DNA of 64,000 bases from Mermis nigrescens (Eukaryota > Nematoda > Enoplea > Mermithida > Mermithidae): assembly GCA_036768485.1 (NCBI GenBank), contig JAVLUZ010000150.1, positions 2,344,410-2,408,409 of the forward strand, written 5' to 3'. A program made the position numbers and the translations under genes. Below the pieces are notes generated by a model. That model did not search any database and was not told the DNA's origin. It saw nothing but the letters and a program-made list of their open reading frames with translations. The stretch's first letter is position 1. Every line of letters begins with the position of its first letter. This document shows, piece after piece, positions 1 through 11,267 of this stretch.

Positions 1-31
1 CCTCCCCCATTGCCCCACGGATACGTGCCTG
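1..31. mobile_element. M1 MITE, right end only (cut by window edge)
   Basis: The window opens inside a short element whose last bases read GGATACGTGCCTG. This matches the inverted end of the M1 family found complete elsewhere in the window (AGCTACGTGCCTG). The rest of the copy lies upstream of the window. Confidence 0.5.
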
Positions 32-320
32 TTTATAAGGCGGAGGTAAATGGCCCACTTTTGACCTAAAGTGGCAATGCCTAAAATGGCCCAGTAGGGA
101 GGAGAGCATCATACCAGTCTTTGGCACTACGGAGGACACAACGGACCTAGAGAAGGAAGATGCTCCCCCCGTTACATGTCCATATCTAATCAATAAAAAT
201 CAACTGAAAACAAAAAAACCATACATATTTTAAGAAATCAATAATTTCGCATGGGTTTCAGATTTATCGGTGGGGATCATACATGATCTTAGGGAAAGGC
301 TTGGGAATGGTCAGCCCCCT

Positions 321-490
321 ACCTTAAGTATCTGGGCGTAATATTTCGGGGGGACCAACATCAATTTTGGGTGGACTAGGCCCAAAAAGGCCGAAAATGG
401 CGCAAAATAACGTTCAAAAAGTCTTATTTTTCCGATTTTCCTCAATTGTGGGGGGTCCGGACCCTCCTTCCATCCAGAGCTACGTGCCTG
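321..490 (-). mobile_element. M1 hAT-like MITE, inverted and diverged
   Basis: An inverted copy of M1: it runs from a diverged end near 321 (AAGTATCTGG) through the family's TTTTTCCGATTTTCC core and the GGGGGTCCGGACC palindrome to a clean AGCTACGTGCCTG end at 490. The left boundary is approximate and no convincing target duplication is visible. Open reading frames across it are shadows of the repeat. Confidence 0.6.
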
Positions 491-1305
491 CCTTTTAACC
501 CCCTCCCCCGCCGGAAGTTTCGAATTTAGAAAAATACTTGTAAAATGCACCGATTTAAGCTTTTTATTACTAGATATAAGTTGGCTAAAACGTGTCAGCT
601 TTTCGGCGCTTCGCGCCAAATACTCACTTTTTGACTGTATTTTGACTCGCTTTTTTATATTTTTGGAAATTGCGTTTGATTCTATGCTCAAACAACACAG
701 AGCATAATCAGAAACCAGTGGAGAATATAGGGTTTTCGTAAGAGGGGTCTGTTTCCCAACATGTCCCAAATCAGTCGAAAATGAGTAAAAAAACTTGCCG
801 CTCTTGCGTAAAAAATAGCGTTTTTTCGCCGTTTTATGTTGTCTCCCTTTAATTTAAAATCATTTCAGTACGACAGAAAAATTTAGCCGTCCCTTATCCA
901 CCCGACGCTGCGATTCTTACCCGCCCCGTAAAATTTCGGGCACAAATTTGCAGTTTTAAGTCATCTTGCCAAAATTTATTCAGAGGGACCTTCAGATACT
1001 GCTACCGCTCAGATTGGGACACTAATTAATGCTTCTTTCAGGTGGGAGGGGGATCTCAACCATTTTTAGAAGTGCGAATGGGGGACTTAGTGAGCTCAAA
1101 TTTCAGGCGAAAAAACGCTTAAAAAGGGTCTAAAAAGGCCAATTTTTCCTAATATCGGGGGTTAAGCATTTTCTGGCTTTAAGCGGGACGGGGGACGACC
1201 AACTTTGGGTGGAGGGGGTCCCGACGTCCTCTCTATAATATATATGTATGGTAAAGGAGAAGGAGGAAGAGATGAGGCGTCTTCGAGTGGAAAAGTATAA
1301 ATTAT
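491..1305. other. Unassigned repeat-like intergenic DNA
   Basis: No gene is seen. The stretch holds a hairpin motif of the dispersed GGCGCGAAGCGCC type in inverted orientation near 604-617 and C/G-run-rich fragments that resemble ends of other repeats near 880-930 and 1040-1080. The open frames contain no recognisable domain. Confidence 0.4.
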
Positions 1306-1444
1306 CAGGCACGTAGCTGTGGAAGAATGGGGTCCGACCCCCCCCCAAATTCAGAAAAAAACCGGAAAAATATGACTTTTTACACGTTATTTTGTGCTAT
1401 TTTTGGCTTAGACCCCCAAAATTGGAGGGCCAGCTACGTACCTG
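1306..1444 (+). mobile_element. M1 hAT-like MITE with 8-bp TSD
   Basis: The element begins CAGGCACGTAGCT and ends AGCTACGTACCTG, near-perfect 13-bp inverted ends. It is flanked by TAAATTAT (1298-1305) and TACATTAT (1445-1452), an 8-bp target duplication with one mismatch. At 139 bp it is the shortest complete copy, lacking part of the right-hand region that other copies have. It is non-coding. The 8-bp duplication and CAGG-type end point to the hAT superfamily. Confidence 0.8.
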
Positions 1445-3574
1445 TACATTATACATAAAATGAAGACAAAAAAGTGAAATGTCAATAATGCTCGATTTTT
1501 TCGGCCAATAAGGCAATCGATTAATCACTTAGTTTGCACATTTTAGGCTTGAAAATGTGAATTTTCCACGAAATATGCAAATCTGGTCGATCTGGGCATA
1601 GCAGCTTCAACTAACGCCACCAACATTAGCACTGGTGGCTTTCCATTAGCACGGGATAAGCTCTCATTAGCACGCTAGTTTTTACCTATGTCATATAACG
1701 CTGTCCTCTAAAAAAACCACCTTTCGAATTTTTTGCATTTATGTACCCCCCCCCCCCCCAATGGCCGGGGAGCACCCGCCCGAAATTTCGAGCCGTAATG
1801 TGTACGGGTAGCATACACAGCATATAGACTAATAGATTACCCGTCTGAAATGATTAAGGACGTCGACGCTACGCTCGCACATTTCGTTTACCAGGCAAAT
1901 ACTGCTAATTAACACGCCTGCAATCATAAATATAATTTAAACTGATTGGTGTAAAGTACACGCCTGTTTACACTAAATATAAACGGACGAAAACACGGCA
2001 TAACTTTCAATTTTGCAACAAAAAAATTTAGAAATTTATCGAGCACGATAAGGAATGCAGCTATAAAAAACATACACTGCAGTGTAAACGAGTAAAAAGT
2101 AGGGCAACATAGAGCGTAAAGAATCCCTTAAGAAAAATATAGCAACGATCGTGTAATAACTATTCAAAAAATATATAGAAGTCTTTATAATTTTGATAGG
2201 AAACGAATAATTTAGTCAATTTTTATATGGAAATCAGTGCTTTTGCCAGTTTTCCATCTAAAATCGAGCACACTGTATTTAAACCGCAGCAGTTGACCAA
2301 AAAAATGTAGAAAAAATACAACAGCTGCCAAATTTGAAAGCTTTTCATAAATCATCGAAAAATGGTGTAAAGCGTTTAGCGTACTAAATATGTGTGTAAG
2401 CAAGCGATGCGGATGACGTAAAAACCAGATGTTCAGTGTAAAGTGTAAATCAAATCATACAGTGTAAACCGTATACCGTGGTTTTTCTCATTCAACAAAG
2501 ACCGAGTGACTGGGATATACATTTCCATCAAGTCGGGCACCTTCTTTATGATACGAAATGCGCAAAGCGCGGCCTGGAATACACAAAAATCAAACTTACT
2601 CGCGTAAGCATATGAGCACTATATGAAGTAAAGAACATTTGGCAAATTTCCAAAAAAACGCATAAACGTACGATTTAGCTTTCAATTCTTACATATCGGC
2701 CAAAAATAGGTTTAAGACGTTCTACTTTATAAAAAAATTGACAAAAAATTAGGTGGGTATCTTTAAAGCAAAAAATCCATGAGACAATGTGTAATGGAAG
2801 GTTAGGTCCAAATAAATTTTACCGCAACGTCTACAATTAACTTTCCATATAATTTTTTAACTACTTGCTTTCTAAGAATGCAACGCATTTTTCTTTCAAC
2901 TTGCTAGGAGCTTTACACTTTCCCTTTCATATAACTATAAACTTTACACTTTTCCATTTATTTACTATTTAATCTATGCTAATAAGGAATAGGGTCGTTG
3001 ACTCCATACTGAGCATCTATTTTGCCGGAATCAGGTAATATAAATGTACTTGTTAAAACGAAAAATGGACTTTACACTACAGCATGAAAAACAAAATATA
3101 CGTAAAAAAACCCGTAGAAAATTTTGAATAAAAAAATTAAATTTAAGTCACTTTACGAGCAATCAATATACGAGTATATAGTGATAGGTTTTTTACGTTT
3201 AAAGAGAAATTCTAAATTTAAAGTGAAATTTTTCAATTTTGTCCAAATATTACTAATTTTAGGATTTAATTATTTTTGACATTTTTATATTACTTTTATT
3301 AAATTAAGGTTCCGAAAAATGTTAATTTATATGAATATTAACTTTTTTCTCAGATAAGTATTTGACGATTTGAGGAGGCGTTCGACTTCGCCAGCTAAAT
3401 CGCGGCACATCTCCTGCGAGCAAATGGCCCCCAAGGCGCACAATGCTAAACCGGCTACGAATTGAGATGGCGAATTAAGATCACTGAAAATTAGTTAATT
3501 ATTTGAATAGGTATCTGTTTAATCGCCTGGCCAATTAAACAATAACAAAAATTGGAATATTACGCGTGAACGAA
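1445..3574. other. Unassigned AT-rich DNA with AGTGTAAA motifs
   Basis: There is no supportable gene. A run of about 17 C occurs near 1744. Between about 1900 and 3100 the words TTTACACT and AGTGTAAA recur many times in both orientations, as they do at 21.2-24.0 kb and 36.8-39.2 kb, so this is probably a diverged copy of the same large repeat. Ends could not be placed. Confidence 0.4.
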
Positions 3575-3771
3575 CACGCACGTATCTTGGGGTAGGGGGC
3601 GGAAATAGGGGTGGGTTCGGACCCCCCCCAAATTGAGAAAGAAAGAACCTTTTAAACGTTATTTTGCGCCATTTTGGCTTGTTTGAGCTATGCCCCCCAA
3701 AATTGGTTTTAGTCCCTTCCCCCAAATTGGTGTTTGCCCCCCCCCAAATAGAACGGCAAGCAACGTGCCTA
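3575..3771 (+). mobile_element. M1 hAT-like MITE with 8-bp TSD
   Basis: A diverged 197-bp M1 copy beginning CACGCACGTATCT and ending CAACGTGCCTA. It is flanked by TGAACGAA (3567-3574) and TGAACGTA (3772-3779), 7 of 8 identical. The core with the GGTTCGGACCCCCC region and the TTTAAACGTTATTTTGCG segment is conserved with the other copies. Non-coding. Confidence 0.7.
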
Positions 3772-3847
3772 TGAACGTAGCGAACTTACATGATCAGGGG
3801 TCACAAAAGTATAACCCCCTTCTACAAGTAACGACTGGATATATTGT

Positions 3848-4129
3848 GTGGGGGTCACGGCCATCTTTAGGAAGGGTGACCGGTGGCCGGTGGGGGAGGG
3901 CGAGAAGTAAATGACATCAATTTTCAAGATAAAACGGCCAAAATATTCAATTTTTTCCTAAAAATGGGGGTAGTCAAAAATTTCTGGCGTGGGGGTCACG
4001 GCCATGTTTAGGGAGGGTGGCCAGTGGGGGGAGGGGGCGAGAAGCAGATGACATCAATTTTTACGATAAAACGGCCAAAATATTCAATTTTTTCCTAAAA
4101 AGGGGGAGGGGTCAAAAAATTTCTGACTT
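3848..4129. repeat. Tandem duplication, two ~141-bp units
   Basis: Two head-to-tail units of about 141 bp start at 3848 and 3989. Each begins GTGGGGGTCACGGCCAT and contains the segment AAAACGGCCAAAATATTCAA followed by CAATTTTTTCCTAAAAA. The units differ at scattered positions and by small indels, so the duplication is not recent. A 122-codon open frame over the second unit is not a gene. Confidence 0.75.
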
Positions 4130-5237
4130 CGGGGGAATGGAAGGGCGGCTAACTTTGGCTGGGGTATCCCAATTCCTCTATCACATGGATGCCCTCCAAG
4201 CTACTTCGCCATTTTGCAAAAAAAAAAATTCCGTTTTTAGCTATATACGCCTGCATAATCTTGAGGAATTGAGGGAGGTAGTTTACCCTTTCCCCCACAG
4301 AATTTTCCACCCGCCCCTAGAATTCGGGATTTTCCAAAAAAATTCCCGAAAATTCGCAAAAAGCTGCTGTTATAATGCTTTATAGCCATCTATTTACTCA
4401 AGTGTCAAATTTTCGGCACTCCGTGTCACGTGCTCATTTTTTGACTATACTTTCTGCAAATTATGGTAACTTTTATGATTTTTTCCCATTTTTTATATTT
4501 CTGTGCTCTAGAAAGATATAGCATCGTCAGAAACGCCGAAAAATGATGTTCATGACGCACATTCACCTTTTTTAAGCCGATATTGCATTTAAAAATTTTA
4601 TCCCTGCTCAGAATTCTTACGCTGTGTATGTTTGCGTGCGAAATTTAGAAAAATATTTAAAACAGAGGAAAATGTCGTAAAAATCAGAAACTTAAATAGG
4701 CTAAAAAATTTAAAAAAATTCAAAAGGTGCAAAAATACCTTAAAATAGAAAAAAATGATCAAAATTATAAATTCTGCAAATTCCGACGGCAAACAAATAA
4801 CTTCTACGACATAAAGAGGGAAAAGGGACCCGATCGCGTAAACTTTGATTCAAATTGCTAAAAAAGTTCATTTTGTTCAAAATTTGAGGAAAATCCAAGA
4901 TTTTTCGATTAAATAAACCTAATTTTCGGATTAGAAATTTTGAACGCGTACAAAAAGGTAAACTAAAAGAAAAACATTTTTTTAGCCCAAAAAACTAATA
5001 ATTCAATTTTTTTAATAATTTGAAGTTCTTTTACGTTAGCATTCATGAGCATAAATTAATGTTTGAAAATTAAGTAGAAAAATTGAACAAATACACAAAA
5101 ATTCACTGTAATACTTCATAAAACTTAAATATTCAAACCCGACGAAAGATCCAGAAATAATAAAAAACGGGCATTAAGATAAAAGCTGATGCTATATATA
5201 AATAGTGACGCATGTGAGGAAGTATAGGGGTTCCAAT
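4130..5237. other. No gene seen; AT-rich DNA
   Basis: The open frames here contain no domain and are long only because of A/T-rich sequence. Around 4430-4530 there is a short stretch resembling part of M4 (TTTTTGACTATAC, then an AGAAAGATATAGCATCGTCAG segment), suggesting a fragment of that family. Confidence 0.4.
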
Positions 5238-5647
5238 CATACATGCACAGCATGGGAATTCTGGGGGGCGAAAACCTAAAGTGCCTTTTTTGGGCCCAAA
5301 AATGGCCGGTACGCCTTAAAAAACATCCTTTTTTGGCGTTTCTGACGATACTCTATCCTTCTAGAGCATAAAATAATGAAACAAATTTCGGAAAAAGTCG
5401 AATAAATTGACCAATATATCGCGTAAAACATGAATATGTGGCGCGAAGCGCCGAAAATTTGGCGATTTTGAGCAAATAGATAGCCAAAAACCCTCAAAAC
5501 GACACTTTTTCTACCAATTTTCAGGTAAGTTTAGGAAACTTTTGAAAAATCGCCAATTCTGGAGGGGTGAAAAATTTTTTCGCGGGGGTAAAAAATGATT
5601 CTGCCGGGGGTGAAAACCCCCAAACCCGCCCCCCCAGATCATGTATG
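5238..5647 (+). mobile_element. M4 hAT-like element, 410 bp, perfect 8-bp TSD
   Basis: The element begins CATACATGCACAG and ends GATCATGTATG, giving inverted CATACATG/CATGTATG tips. It is flanked on both sides by GTTCCAAT (5230-5237 and 5648-5655), a perfect 8-bp target duplication. Almost exactly at its centre (5440-5452) lies GGCGCGAAGCGCC, a self-complementary hairpin with a GAA loop. Open frames on the minus strand are repeat shadows. Other copies start at 12668, 16491 and about 16930. Confidence 0.85.
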
Positions 5648-5849
5648 GTTCCAATGTCGAATGGCAAAAATACATTTTTTCCACGTAAACATTCAAAAAG
5701 GCGAATCATCATTTGACAATTTAAAAAAATGGAAGAAAAAAAACAAAAACAAATATTGATGAAAACAACTAGAAAGACGGCACTTTGAAACAAATTGAAA
5801 TACTGAAAGTAACCGATTTAAAGCGGAAAAACTATTTGTAAATATACTA

Positions 5850-6178
5850 CAAATGGAATAAATAAAAAATGAAATGAAACTTGTAATTTTTTCTTTTTTC
5901 AAAGTAAAAATGAAATAAATAAAAAATGAAATAAAACTTGAAAATTTTTTCTTTTTTTAAGTAAAAATGGAATAAATAAAAAATGCAATAAAAATTGGAA
6001 ATTTTTTTTTTAAGTAAAAATGGAATAAATAAAAAATTAAATAAAAATTGGAAATTTTTCTTTTTTCTAAGTAAAAATGGAATTAATAAAAAATGAAATA
6101 AAAGTTGTAAATTTTTTCTTTCTTTCAAGTAAAAATAAAATAATAAAAAATAAAATAAAACTTAAAAATTTTTTTCTA
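5850..6178. repeat. Tandem repeat, ~58-bp unit, about six copies
   Basis: About six imperfect units, each containing AAGTAAAAATGGAATAAATA, then an AAATGAAATAAAA segment, then a TTTTTTCTTTTTT tract. Unit length varies by a few bases through A and T run differences. A minus-strand frame of 93 codons through it has a repetitive low-complexity translation and is rejected as a gene. Confidence 0.85.
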
Positions 6179-6445
6179 ATCAAATAAAAATCGCTAGGTC
6201 AGTCGCCTGTGTCTCTGTCCCACCACAACTTGAATTTTTTCTCTTTCCCAACAAAGAAACTATAAATAGAAAAATCAGAAAATAAAATAATAGGCGAAGC
6301 GAAATGGAAATATGCAAGAAACTAATAAAAACTTAAACAAATAGTCAAATCATGAAACACGAAACTTTTAGGCATGATTTTAGTGTTTTATATGGCAATC
6401 GTTTACCCCAAAAACTTAATTTTTCAGGCAAATCGACATCGTAGG

Positions 6446-6605
6446 CAGGCACGTAGCTGTGGGGGGACTGGGGGGTCCGGACCCCCCAAAATTCAGGAAA
6501 AACCGGAAAAATAGGACTTTTTACACGTTATTTTGTGCTATTTTTGGCTTAGACCCCCAAAATTGGCGTTGGTCCCCCAGAATAGGAGGGCCAGCTACGT
6601 GCCTG
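6446..6605 (+). mobile_element. M1 hAT-like MITE, reference copy
   Basis: The cleanest M1 copy: 160 bp with perfect 13-bp inverted ends CAGGCACGTAGCT and AGCTACGTGCCTG. It is flanked by ATCGTAGG (6438-6445) and ATCGTAAG (6606-6613), 7 of 8 identical. Inside it carries the palindromic GGGGGTCCGGACCCCC block near the left end and C-rich segments near the right. It is non-coding; the ends and duplication length fit hAT. Confidence 0.85.
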
Positions 6606-6930
6606 ATCGTAAGAAGGTATTGTGTTCAGATTTTAAGCGATCTATAAGCTCAAAAGCGTCAAATTTCCAAAGCTTCGCTCAACATACTCACTTTAAGACT
6701 AAGTTTTTTTAATTTGCTCAAATTTTCAATGCTTTACTAAATTTCTCATATTTTTAAGAGAGCGTCGGCAGGAAAATCAGAAAATAATGCTTTTTGACAT
6801 ATATTTATTCGTTTAAGGCCCAAAAAACCGCTTTAGAAAAAAAAATTCGGTTCAACCCCACCAAACAGATCCCAACCTTGAGCATGCACGCAACGCCGGA
6901 TCCAGGATTGGCTAACGAGGGAAGGGGGAG

Positions 6931-7112
6931 CAGGCACTTATCTCTGGGGGAATGTGGGGTCCGGACCTACCCCCCCACCTAAAAATCCAGAAAAATCGGA
7001 AAAATTGGACTTTTCAAACGTTATTTTGTGCTTTTTTTGGCCTTTTTGGGCTTAGTACCCCCAAACTTTGGTAAGTTGCCCCCCTAAAATAGGACGGCCA
7101 GCTGAGTTCCTG
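6931..7112 (+). mobile_element. M1 MITE copy
   Basis: It begins CAGGCACTTATCT and ends CAGCTGAGTTCCTG, with the family's GGGTCCGGACC block and CTTTTTTTGGCC core between. The flanks are G-rich (GGGGGAG versus GGGGAGGG), so the target duplication cannot be placed securely. Confidence 0.65.
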
Positions 7113-7498
7113 GGGGAGGGCGCCTAATGAAACCACAAACTGTCTCTTTACGGTGAGAAATTGTTCAAAAATCCTTTTATTTCACGTAATGTAGCGATTT
7201 TTGCCGTCTTGTCAGAGGCAAAAATGGAAAAACTTTCATAAATTTCGGAAGTTCTGCATAAAAACGCACAATTTTGCAAAAATAAACCAAAATCTTCGAG
7301 AAACAACAAAAAAGTCGCTACAGCACAGACCTGACGTCCAAGTTACTACATAATGCTCACATACAGCTGAATAAATTAAGGGATAAAGCACCAAGTTTCA
7401 TAATTCTTGCTAAAAAGTTACTCAAGCTCATTTAAATCGCTACACTCTTAGCCAATAAATGATTTAAGTAGCCTACATTACCTCGAGGGTTCAAGCTC

Positions 7499-7669
7499 CT
7501 CCGCGGGCGGTACCCCTCAGGGGAGCGGAACCCTGACTTGAGCGGGAAAATTAGCTGTTTTATCCCGAAAATCGCTAAAAATCGCTCAAAAATCCTTAAT
7601 TTTGCGCACTATTTTGGGCCAGTGGGGGATGGGAGCGGCAGCCCCCCCGTCCCCCTGAATCCGCCCCTG
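7499..7669 (+). mobile_element. M3 MITE, left end missing
   Basis: An M3 copy retaining GGCGGTACCCCTCAGGGG, the GGAAAATTAGCTG core and the right end CTGAATCCGCCCCTG at 7669. The left terminal bases present in the copy at 15619 are absent or diverged. A 123-codon frame starting here is a repeat shadow. Confidence 0.6.
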
Positions 7670-7953
7670 ATTTTCTCCCCCGCGAAATTTTTTTTGCAAA
7701 TCACCCCCAGAATTTACGATTTTTCGACAGTTTCTAAAAATTTTAAATTCGTAGAAACCGTACTTTTTAAAGCGTTTTCAGCTATTCATCCGCTCAAAAA
7801 TGTCAAATTTTTGGCGCTCCGCTCCGCACCAAATACTCACGTTTTGACTTGTTCAACTTTTTGGACATTTATCGAAATTTTTTCATATTTTCATACTCTA
7901 GAAAGATAGAGCATCGAGAGAAGCGCCGAAAAAATGATGTTTATGACGCGTAC
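7670..7953. other. Diverged repeat fragment, M4-like
   Basis: This holds a C-rich segment, the hairpin-like GGCGCTCCGCTCCGCACC, and an AGAAAGATAGAGCATCGAGAG segment matching the interior of M4. No target duplication or coding sequence was found. Confidence 0.4.
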
Positions 7954-10468
7954 CAGTGATCGGACCGAGGGTACTTTTGGACCCTCGGCCTCGGCCGAGG
8001 CCGAGGCGCCTTAAAACCCTTTGCCTCGGCCGAGGCCGAGGCCGAGGCCGAGGGTAATGCCGAGGGTCAAGCTTATATACCTATACCCATAAATAGTGCT
8101 CTTAGAAAATTTTGTATGCACATGAGCTAGAGAATAATCGTAATATTGAACATCTTATCGAATGTCATTTTCAATAATACTAGATTAAATGCGTGAAGGA
8201 TTTATTGAATAAAGTCAGCAGAATGAAAGCATACTTACTTTAACAAGTTGCCGTTGAAGACTTGGAAAAGTTATTAAAAAATATGGCTGAACAAGCACTT
8301 AAAAACTTTTATTACTATACATAAATAAGAAAACAGTGTCAAAGAAATAAACGAACAAACGAAATAAGCTAAGTAAAGAAAGAACTGTAGCCATTATTGT
8401 GCTCGCTTTTGCAGTAATGCATGTTTAAACACGCTTTTTCAGTCATCCAATTCTGGTTTGGTAGGTAATATGACAGAAACTGCACTGTACTTTCCGATCA
8501 TAGTTTCCCAAGGTCCAGAGTTGAGGGAAGGGTGAAATCCCAAAATGGGGGACCAGTAAATTAAATAGTGTCTTTGTATGAGCGAACAAATTTTTGTAGA
8601 TATTTTATATAAATATATTTTTAAACATACACATTTTCACATACTGCCAGTGTGTGACCTGCAACCGGCATGCAGTCCTAAACAGTGTTTTTTTGTGCAA
8701 GATACCTTTTTGACATGTACAAAAATGGTATCCAAAAGTCTTTGAACATTTTGTACATGCAAATTGTTGTGTACTATTATAGTATGGTACAGTAGCGATT
8801 TAGTGTGGTAAAACAGGGGTTTTCGTCCTTCGGTAGCGTATCTTAGCTAATTCCTGGGTGTCTGAATATTTGACATTTTTTCCATTCTAAATGCAAATTC
8901 TACTATTTTGAAGATATATAGGACAGACAATTACTGATGCGCCGAAAATTTTCGGGAATTTTACACCTTTTTACAGTTTTTGTCTCTCCAAAAATCTTTG
9001 TGCATGTACAAAGACAGTCCTGAAAAGTCTCTGTACATTATGAAAAATCTTTGCCGAATACAAAAAACCGTGGTCCTAAATGTGATAATTCGGCCTGGAT
9101 ATAGTTCATAAGATTATTTGGCGCGAAGCGCCGAAATTTTAATGAGCTTTTGATGAAATTTACACATAAAACTTGAGTGAGAAAGCTAAAACAACTTGTA
9201 CTACAAAGTCAGAAATATTACAGATATTGTAATATGCCAATTAAATCTTGTAATAAGCCCTACTGTGCTTAGAAATCCAATGCAACATCAGGATAAATTA
9301 GTCAATTTTATCTTTTAACGGCTAAATGTGCTGAGTTATTAAATAGTACTTGTTTTGCATAAAATTTTTAAAAACAGTATAAATGGATACAAAAGATATT
9401 TAAATCTGCATAAAGATGCCTAGATTACACAAAAATTGACTTTTGAGTGTTTAATGCCTCTGCTTCAATCTAAATACAGTTTATTAGCGATATTTTGCGC
9501 GAAGCGCCGAAAATTTTTCGAAATTTTGTAAAAAATTTTGAAAAACGATATAATTAATATCACTTTGTCCAAGAAAGTATTTTAACATTGTATAAAAATG
9601 GCTCCAAAAAATGCACGAGCCGAAATTGATTTTTGGCAAAACCTGCATTTATTGGCCATTTTTAGGTGCGTTTTTGCGATTTTCGGCCGAAAATTCGTAA
9701 TCATGTACGCCCTCTCCCATAAAAATGGCCGAAAACCATACGTGTAACAGGAAGGGCTTTGGGAATTCTTCACCCACCCAGGGTTGGACGTTCTCCCCTA
9801 ACCCTTCCCTCCAACGTCAGAAAATTTTGACCCACCCTCCCCATTTTTGGCGAAAATTTGCGGAGTTGCTAATCCCCCACCCGAAACTTCTAGCCGTTAT
9901 ATGTATGCCGAGGAGCCCCTCCCGAAAATTTTGAGCTGTTACATGCATGTTTTATAGTGACAGTTTGTCTATTTATTCTTGCTTACATTCAAAAATACTG
10001 TATCACTTCGGGAAATTTTAATAGTTAGCTGCACTTTTGCCACAGTAAAAATTAGGTTCAAAAATATTCAAAAGGTTTTCACCAAAAATCGTCTGACAGT
10101 GACTTGAGTCTTGCACCCCTCACCCCTCCCTTCGGGAATGTGTGTTTCCGATCCATGTAGCAAGAATGAGAATTAAAACTTAGTCATCACATAAATAATA
10201 AAGTGGCACTTCGCTGTATGTAACTTTGTGTAACTGGGTACGCGACTAAAACCACAAGAAAAGTCTATAGGTAAAAAATTGTCTTTGTACTGCAGATGCA
10301 TTCTAAATAGTTAATATTCAACGGACATATTAAACTTATTTAAATTTGATTTTAACCCTCGGCGCCTCGGCACTTTTCAGCTTCGCCCTCGGCGCCGAGG
10401 CCGAGGCTCCAAAAAACGCCGACGCTTGCCGAGGCCGAGGCCGGGCCGAGGCCTCGGTCCGATCACTG
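7954..10468. mobile_element. M5a hAT-like element, 2.5 kb, GGCCGA-array ends, perfect TSD
   Basis: The termini are CAGTGATCGGACCGAGG (7954) and CCTCGGTCCGATCACTG (10468), a perfect inverted pair flanked by ACGCGTAC on both sides (7946-7953 and 10469-10476). Just inside each end is a GC-rich array of GGCCGA-type hexamers (about 7970-8060 and 10355-10455), a sharp contrast with the AT-rich interior. The interior has no recognisable transposase, carries hairpins at 9120-9132 and about 9496, and contains a nested M6 element. The open frames over the arrays are array translations. It is a non-autonomous element, probably hAT. Confidence 0.85.
8683..9072 (+). mobile_element. M6 hAT-like element, nested in M5a, perfect TSD
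   Basis: A 390-bp element beginning CAGTGTTTTTTTGTGC and ending ACAAAAAACCGTG, flanked on both sides by GTCCTAAA (8675-8682 and 9073-9080). It contains several short TGTACAAAG/CTTTGTACA words in both orientations. It lies inside the 2.5-kb M5a element, so it inserted later. No coding sequence. Confidence 0.85.
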
Positions 10469-10476
10469 ACGCGTAC

Positions 10477-10772
10477 CCGCCATTTTTTGGACCCACAAAA
10501 GTCACTTAAAAAATATTGCCCCCTAGAATTCATTTGCTGCGTAAGTCTACTAAGAACTATGTGTGATCTTAGGCGTTCGGGCAGTTTTTCGTTAAATCAA
10601 CATAATTTTTTTACCCTAAGCGGCTCGCGATTTGAAACTTTCGTGTGGCTACATATCTGCTATCGATCAAGAGTGACAAATTTATACTTTTTGGACCATA
10701 TTTTAAACGATTTACATGTTTTGGAATTATCCTCACCTTGTGGCTGTTATAAAGAAAAAAAGTAGTCAAAAA
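10477..10772. other. No gene seen
   Basis: AT-rich sequence right of M5a. It starts with the resumed M5a target site. The plus-strand open frame crossing from the array into this region is not a gene. Confidence 0.4.
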
Positions 10773-11267
10773 CATAGATGGGTGGCACCAAATTTCTGAG
10801 GGTGGTGCAATATTTTTTCAAATGTCAAATGGTGGTATGCACACGTGGGCGTGGGGGGTTGGGGGTAAGCACCCCTCCCCCAGAATTGGAATACCCCCAT
10901 AAATCAAAATACATCCCCAGAATTCAATTTTTTGAATTTTTTTTGCTTTTTAGCGATTGTTTGATGACATTGGATAGGGCTAAATGAAAACGTCGAAAAA
11001 TGGTGTTTTTTCACCATGCGACCATTTTTAAGACTATTGTTTTACCTGTGAAAATTTTTTCACCCCCTCCCCCAGAATTTCGGTGCTGCCCACCAATGGA
11101 GGTATGGCTATAAACACCATTTTTCGACGTTTCTCATCGAGCACTATCCATTGGCTTCAAAAAATTGCGAAAAAAACAAAAAAATCCAAAATTGAATTGT
11201 GGGGGGAGTATTTCGGTTTTTGGGGGATGTGCATATTATACACCCCAACCCCTCACGCCCAGGTACG
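10773..11267 (+). mobile_element. M2 hAT-like element, split by a younger M2 copy
   Basis: It begins CATAGATGGGTGGCACC and ends near CACGCCCAGGTACG. The flanks GTCAAAAA and GTTAGAAA agree at 6 of 8 positions. The middle is interrupted from 10840 to 11098 by an inverted M2 element; removing that insertion restores a collinear element of about 236 bp. Open frames here are shadows. Confidence 0.65.
10840..11098 (-). mobile_element. M2 hAT-like element nested inside another M2
   Basis: An inverted 259-bp copy beginning CACACGTGGGCGTGGGG and ending GGTGCTGCCCACCAATG. The flanks GTGGTATG (10832-10839) and GAGGTATG (11099-11106) form an 8-bp duplication with one mismatch, and the duplicated bases belong to the outer M2 copy. 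This fixes the order of insertion. Confidence 0.75.

Noticed and set aside
5521..6128. Several overlapping minus-strand frames of 60-93 codons
   Set aside because: They read through M4 and the 58-bp A/T tandem repeat; low-complexity translations.
10336..10765. Frames on both strands across the GGCCGA array, 65 and 139 codons
   Set aside because: They encode A/R/E-rich array translations and end in unrelated DNA; array ends of a transposon, not a gene.
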